Source: Kamptonema sp. UHCC 0994 | GTDB lineage: Bacteria; Cyanobacteriota; Cyanobacteriia; Cyanobacteriales; Microcoleaceae | Direction: 5' to 3' | Assembly: GCF_029167235.1 (NCBI RefSeq) | Contig: NZ_JARFTR010000113.1 | Location: 1-38,967 of the forward strand | DNA length: 38,967 nt | Shown here: positions 35,708 to 38,967 of the stretch, piece after piece | Layout of the letters: every line of letters begins with the position of its first letter | Position numbering within the stretch: the first letter of the stretch is position 1 | Translations under genes and position numbers: made by a program | Notes under the pieces: model-generated | The model's input: only the letters and a program-made list of their open reading frames with translations | Told to the model about the DNA's origin: nothing | Databases searched by the model: none

Positions 35708-35780
35708 TGCGCCCTACTGGAATCGAACCAGTCTGAAAGCGAATTATGAGCTCGCTGCCTCCCCAATCGGCCAAAGGCGC
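35708..35780 (-). tRNA. tRNA with CAT anticodon, probably tRNA-Ile2 (lysidine type)
   Basis: A 73-nt cloverleaf on the minus strand: acceptor GCGCCTT/AGGGCGC plus A, D-arm GGCCGATTGGGGAGGC, anticodon stem GCGAG/TTCGC with loop CTCATAA, and T-arm ACTGGTTCGATTCCAGT. CCA is not encoded. The D-arm and CTCATAAT context resemble chloroplast trnI-CAU, in which the wobble C becomes lysidine to read AUA. tRNA-Met is the alternative. Confidence 0.85.
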
Positions 35781-35952
35781 TTTAATTTAGATGATATCAG
35801 ATAATAACACAATTTCCCAGTCCGTGCTAAAACTAGATTACTGAAATAGAAATTGCCGATCGGCCGACTGGCTGATTTGGCTCGGTTGCTGGCTACAGGC
35901 TATCTGTAGCCAATAACAGTTTTCAGGGCGATTTGGCGTAACTTTACAGGCA

Positions 35953-36645
35953 ATGGCATTGAACTCAACTGTAGTGCTGACCTTAATTCTGCTCACCCTC
36001 ATGTTTGGAGCCGGTTTGACGAGTGCTTCATGGGGTTTTACCGTAGGTCGCCAAGCTTTGAAAGGGATTACTCAACCAGATTTCCGCCCCGGTAACAACG
36101 CGGGTGGTACCAAGGGAAGTTCAAATCCTCGCGAGGCAGTCCCTATTATGAACGAGAAGGATATTCTCAAAGCTGTCAAAGCGCGGATGGAAGGCCGTGA
36201 TGTGGACAAGGGGACTGCCAAGGGTAATTCGGATGCAGATAAGGCGACGGCTAAATCTGCCCAGGCCAAAAAACCTGTTAAAAACGAGAATGCCAAGACG
36301 AAGTTTCCGGTTAATAGCCGCGATGGAGGAGTAACGCTGGAAGTTAGTTCTATTCGCGAGCGTGGTAGTTCTCTGCTGCTGGATGTGAGCATGAAGAATG
36401 AAGGCTCTCAATCTGTGCGCTTTCTCTATAGTTTCTTGAATGTCACTGATGACCAAGGTCGGGCCCTGAGTGCTAGTGCTGAAGATTTGCCAGGGGAATT
36501 ACCACCTAATGGGGAAGTGTATTATGGAACGGTGAGTATTCCCACAGCTTTGCTGGACAATGCCAAACAACTTTCACTGACGCTGACGGATTATCCTAAT
36601 CAAAAACTCCAGCTACAGATATCTGGAATTTTAGTCCCAAAATAA
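35953..36645 (+). CDS. Membrane-anchored conserved hypothetical protein
   Basis: A 230-residue protein with one N-terminal membrane segment (about 7-27, VVLTLILLTLMFGAGLTSAS). A Gly/Asn-rich stretch and a Lys/Ala/Asp-rich low-complexity linker follow (about 78-113, DVDKGTAKGNSDADKATAKS). The C-terminal beta-rich domain (about 115-230) contains LEVSSIRERGSSLLLDVSMK and NEGSQSVRFLYSFLNVTDDQ, a pattern like DUF4352 or Ig-like accessory domains. I do not recognise a named family. The soluble domain probably faces the periplasm. It lies 68 bp before the CNNM gene, so they may be one transcript. Confidence 0.65.
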   Translation: MALNSTVVLTLILLTLMFGAGLTSASWGFTVGRQALKGITQPDFRPGNNAGGTKGSSNPREAVPIMNEKDILKAVKARMEGRDVDKGTAKGNSDADKATAKSAQAKKPVKNENAKTKFPVNSRDGGVTLEVSSIRERGSSLLLDVSMKNEGSQSVRFLYSFLNVTDDQGRALSASAEDLPGELPPNGEVYYGTVSIPTALLDNAKQLSLTLTDYPNQKLQLQISGILVPK

Positions 36646-36713
36646 GAGTGCTCCGAATCAGCGGTGATAGTATGGTCAAACTTGATTAAGAAGATTAAGA
36701 ATATCAAAGATGG

Positions 36714-38195
36714 TTGCCCCTGTTGTGGTTGTCAAAGGCGGTGCTAGGAATGCCTAGCTTACCTGCCCTTACTTGGACAGATGCGCTGTTGCGGTTGCTA
36801 GCAGTTTTACTACTGATTGCTATCAATGCTTTCTTTGTCACGGCGGAGTTTTCGATTGTCTCGGTAAGGCGATCGCATATCAACCATTTAGCTGCGGTGG
36901 GCGATTTAGAAGCTCAGACTGTGCAATATTTACAGCGCAGAATTGAACGTCTCCTTTCGACCACACAGTTAGGAATTACCCTGTCTAGTCTGGCTCTTGG
37001 CTGGATCGGTGAGGGGACAATGGCAATTCTGGTGAGAAGGTTTCTGGCTTACTTGCCACTACCAGTCAATATTAGCGAGGCGATCGCTCATTCTCTGGGT
37101 ATATCCATATTGACTTTTTTCCTCCTGGCTTATTTGCAAATTGTGCTGGGGGAACTCCTACCGAAATCGATTGCTTTGCTGCATTCAGAACAATTAGCAA
37201 AGGTTTTAGGCCCTCCCAGTTTAGCGATCGCACGTTTTTTTAACCCGTTTATTTGGATTCTCAACCAGTCTACTCGCTGGTTACTGCGCGTTCTTGGCAT
37301 GGAATACGGTGTTCCTCATCGACCAGTTACTCCCCAAGAATTACAGCTAATTATTGCTACTTCTACTGAGTCAACTGGTTTGCAGGCCCAGGAGCGAAAA
37401 TTACTCAATAATGTTTTTGAGTTTGGAGCTGTTTCAGTGGAAGAAGTGATGACTACTCGCACTAGCATTGCGGCAATTCCTAGGACTGCTACGTTTCAAA
37501 TGCTGCTGAATGAAATAGCTATTTCTGGACACTCCCGCTATCCTGCTTTTGGGGAATCTTTAGACGATATTATTGGTATTGTTGACTTCAAGCAACTTGC
37601 TAAACCTCTAGCTCAAGGTTTGCTTTCTCCCCAGACGCTAATTGAGCCTTGGATTCGTCCAGTTAGATTTGTGCCAGAGGTGATGCTTTTGAGCGAATTA
37701 CTGCCTTTAATGCAGCGATCGCCAGAAGAAGTGGTGATTGTAGTTAATGAATATGGCGGAACATCCGGGTTAGTCACTATTAAGGATTTGATTGCTGAAA
37801 TTATCGGCGATAGTCGCGAATCAGCAGATATGGAAGAAGTGGATTTGCAAATGTTAGATGACCGGACTTTTTTAGTCCAGGCTCAGTTAGAATTAGAATC
37901 TGTTAATGAAATATTGAATTTCAATTTGCCCGTCGCTGATGAATACGAAACTCTAGGAGGTTTTCTAATCCATGAGTTACAAATTATTCCCGCTCTTGGG
38001 GAAATATTTGTTTATGGAAATCTGGAATTTACTGTAATTTCGGCTTCTGGAGCACGCTTAGATCAAATTCGGATTCGGATATTGGAGAGTTCCGATACTC
38101 AGGATTTGATTGAGACTGTGCCCAAAAATAGAAGTCAAACTACACCTTACCAGTCTGCCAATAATTCAGATATTGATGGTGAATTAGACAATTAA
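36714..38195 (+). CDS. CNNM/CorC-type membrane protein (DUF21, CBS pair, CorC_HlyC)
   Basis: A 493-residue protein often labelled hemolysin-like; members are thought to export Mg2+ or Co2+ or regulate ion balance. It has a DUF21 membrane domain (about 20-215, with AFFVTAEFSIVSVRRSH and LGITLSSLALGWIGEG), a CBS pair (about 235-365, VEEVMTTRTSIAAIP and VVIVVNEYGGTSGLVTIKDL), and a CorC_HlyC domain at the end. The start may be TTG 36714 (used here) or ATG 36750. The latter gives MPSLPALTWTDALLRLLAVL and is also plausible; neither has a good ribosome site. The stop codon is the first TAA of a TAACTGT repeat. Confidence 0.9.
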   Translation: MPLLWLSKAVLGMPSLPALTWTDALLRLLAVLLLIAINAFFVTAEFSIVSVRRSHINHLAAVGDLEAQTVQYLQRRIERLLSTTQLGITLSSLALGWIGEGTMAILVRRFLAYLPLPVNISEAIAHSLGISILTFFLLAYLQIVLGELLPKSIALLHSEQLAKVLGPPSLAIARFFNPFIWILNQSTRWLLRVLGMEYGVPHRPVTPQELQLIIATSTESTGLQAQERKLLNNVFEFGAVSVEEVMTTRTSIAAIPRTATFQMLLNEIAISGHSRYPAFGESLDDIIGIVDFKQLAKPLAQGLLSPQTLIEPWIRPVRFVPEVMLLSELLPLMQRSPEEVVIVVNEYGGTSGLVTIKDLIAEIIGDSRESADMEEVDLQMLDDRTFLVQAQLELESVNEILNFNLPVADEYETLGGFLIHELQIIPALGEIFVYGNLEFTVISASGARLDQIRIRILESSDTQDLIETVPKNRSQTTPYQSANNSDIDGELDN

Positions 38196-38217
38196 CTGTT
38201 AACTGTTAACTGTTAAG
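38193..38217. repeat. Heptanucleotide tandem repeat (TAACTGT)n at the CNNM stop
   Basis: Three and a half copies of TAACTGT. The first three bases are the stop codon of the preceding gene. This is the same heptamer family as the arrays at 9297 and 16696. Confidence 0.85.
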
Positions 38218-38230
38218 TAGATCCATCTAA

Positions 38231-38905
38231 TTAAACGTAAGGTATGGGATCTTTTAATCCCAATTCTTCAAAGGCTGCGACGCGCAATCGACAGGAATCG
38301 CAAATACCACAGGCAAGTTCACCGCCAGCGTAACAAGACCAAGTTTTTTCCCAAGGTACGCCCAAATTATTGCCTAATTTAATTATTTCTGTCTTTTTTA
38401 GGTCAATTAATGGTGTTAAAATAGAGATGGGATTCCCTTCTCTTCCCTGTTTTGTTCCTAACCGAAATACTTCTTGCATGGCTTGGATATAATCGGGGCG
38501 ACAGTCTGGATAGCCGGAATAATCTAGGGCGTTAACGCCGATATAAATGCGATTGGCGTTGAGGGTTTCAGCCCAGGCGAGGGCAAAACTAAGAAAAATT
38601 GTATTACGAGCGGGGACGTAGGTGATGGGGATGCTTTCCGACATTTGAGCGAGGGTGCGATCGCGAGGAAAATCAATTTTACTATCTGTTAATGCTGAAC
38701 CGCCCCACAGGCTAAGATCGAAGGATATAATTTGATGTTTGGTAACGCCTGCGGAAAGTGCGATCGCCTTTGCTGATTCCAACTCCCGTCGGTGTCGCTG
38801 CTGGTAGTCGAAGGAAATAGCATAACTCTCGCAGCCATCTGCTTGAGCTTGATACAAAACTGTAGAAGAGTCTAATCCTCCCGACAATAAAACTACTGCT
38901 TTCAC
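38231..38905 (-). CDS. queC: 7-cyano-7-deazaguanine (preQ0) synthase QueC
   Basis: Converts 7-carboxy-7-deazaguanine to preQ0 with ATP and ammonia, on the way to queuosine in tRNA. It has 224 residues. The PP-loop is LLSGGLDSSTVL (6-17), and the other blocks are DYQQRHRRELESA and VPARNTIFLSFALAWAE. The C-terminal zinc site has four Cys in CYAGGELACGICDSC. The start is GTG at 38905, with GAGG about ten bases upstream. No other queuosine gene is in the window. Confidence 0.96.
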   Translation of the reverse strand: MKAVVLLSGGLDSSTVLYQAQADGCESYAISFDYQQRHRRELESAKAIALSAGVTKHQIISFDLSLWGGSALTDSKIDFPRDRTLAQMSESIPITYVPARNTIFLSFALAWAETLNANRIYIGVNALDYSGYPDCRPDYIQAMQEVFRLGTKQGREGNPISILTPLIDLKKTEIIKLGNNLGVPWEKTWSCYAGGELACGICDSCRLRVAAFEELGLKDPIPYV

Positions 38906-38967
38906 TTAGATCAACCTCAATAGAATAAGTTTCTTGAGATATTTTCATAGGGCTGACGCTCACTTGT

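Noticed and set aside
36710-36757. Short ORF starting ATGGTTGCCCCTG that overlaps the CNNM gene start
   Set aside because: Fifteen codons, out of frame with the CNNM gene, no ribosome site and no sign of conservation. Likely chance, though it leaves the true CNNM start uncertain.

Overview
The window reads as a piece of a cyanobacterial chromosome. Signs of this are the many GCGATCGC-type (HIP1) octamers, the cyanobacterial form of glutamate-cysteine ligase, a chloroplast-like isoleucine-type tRNA with a CAT anticodon, and heptanucleotide tandem repeats of the STRR kind described from filamentous cyanobacteria. I infer a filamentous, probably non-heterocystous genus (Oscillatoriales, Microcoleus/Phormidium-like). 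The genus is not proven by anything here. No complete insertion sequence, prophage, CRISPR array or rRNA is visible, and most genes are ordinary chromosomal ones.

Layout. Bases 1-5.1 kb carry a DUF255 thioredoxin-like protein (minus strand), a 2TM-domain protein, glutamate-cysteine ligase (gshA) and the tRNA methyltransferase trmL. Bases 5.3-8.1 kb hold a folded-looking leader and a LysM/M23 cell-wall peptidase. Bases 8.2-9.9 kb hold a palindromic miniature element, a tRNA(CAT), a typical 2-Cys peroxiredoxin and a second, atypical peroxiredoxin. clpC follows (minus, 10.3-12.7 kb), then a Yip1-type membrane protein divergent from a membrane-anchored alpha/beta hydrolase, a Uma2 nuclease, two related hairpin-terminator units, a short-chain dehydrogenase and an NTF2-like secreted protein. 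murG (17.9-18.9 kb) is followed by a decayed Rpn nuclease remnant. The urease accessory genes ureE-ureF-ureG (minus) come without the urease subunits, then a large coiled-coil MscS channel and argC. Bases 25.3-29.7 kb encode a 1460-residue secreted mosaic protein (Calx-beta, parallel beta-helix, Thr-Pro stalk, RTX repeats). Enolase and pyrE (minus) follow, then a small secreted protein, an MBOAT acyltransferase with an SGNH-like partner (polysaccharide O-acetylation), two more miniature elements, a second tRNA(CAT), a membrane-anchored hypothetical protein, a CNNM/CorC-type transporter and queC.

Common themes are envelope and surface functions (M23 peptidase, MurG, MBOAT/SGNH pair, RTX protein, MscS, CNNM), redox and stress functions (GshA, two peroxiredoxins, ClpC, DUF255) and nitrogen metabolism (UreEFG, ArgC).

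The least ordinary material is between the genes. At least three short palindromic or TIR-bearing repeat families and many 7-bp tandem repeats sit hard against gene ends. In several places they supply the stop codon (murG, pyrE, the CNNM gene) or fill the place where a Shine-Dalgarno site would be (trmL, ureG, MBOAT). The best candidate for something undescribed is the pair of 71-bp units at 15.5-15.8 kb. Each has an almost invariant 5' box containing a four-codon ORF, then an intrinsic terminator whose stem differs completely in sequence but keeps its pairing.
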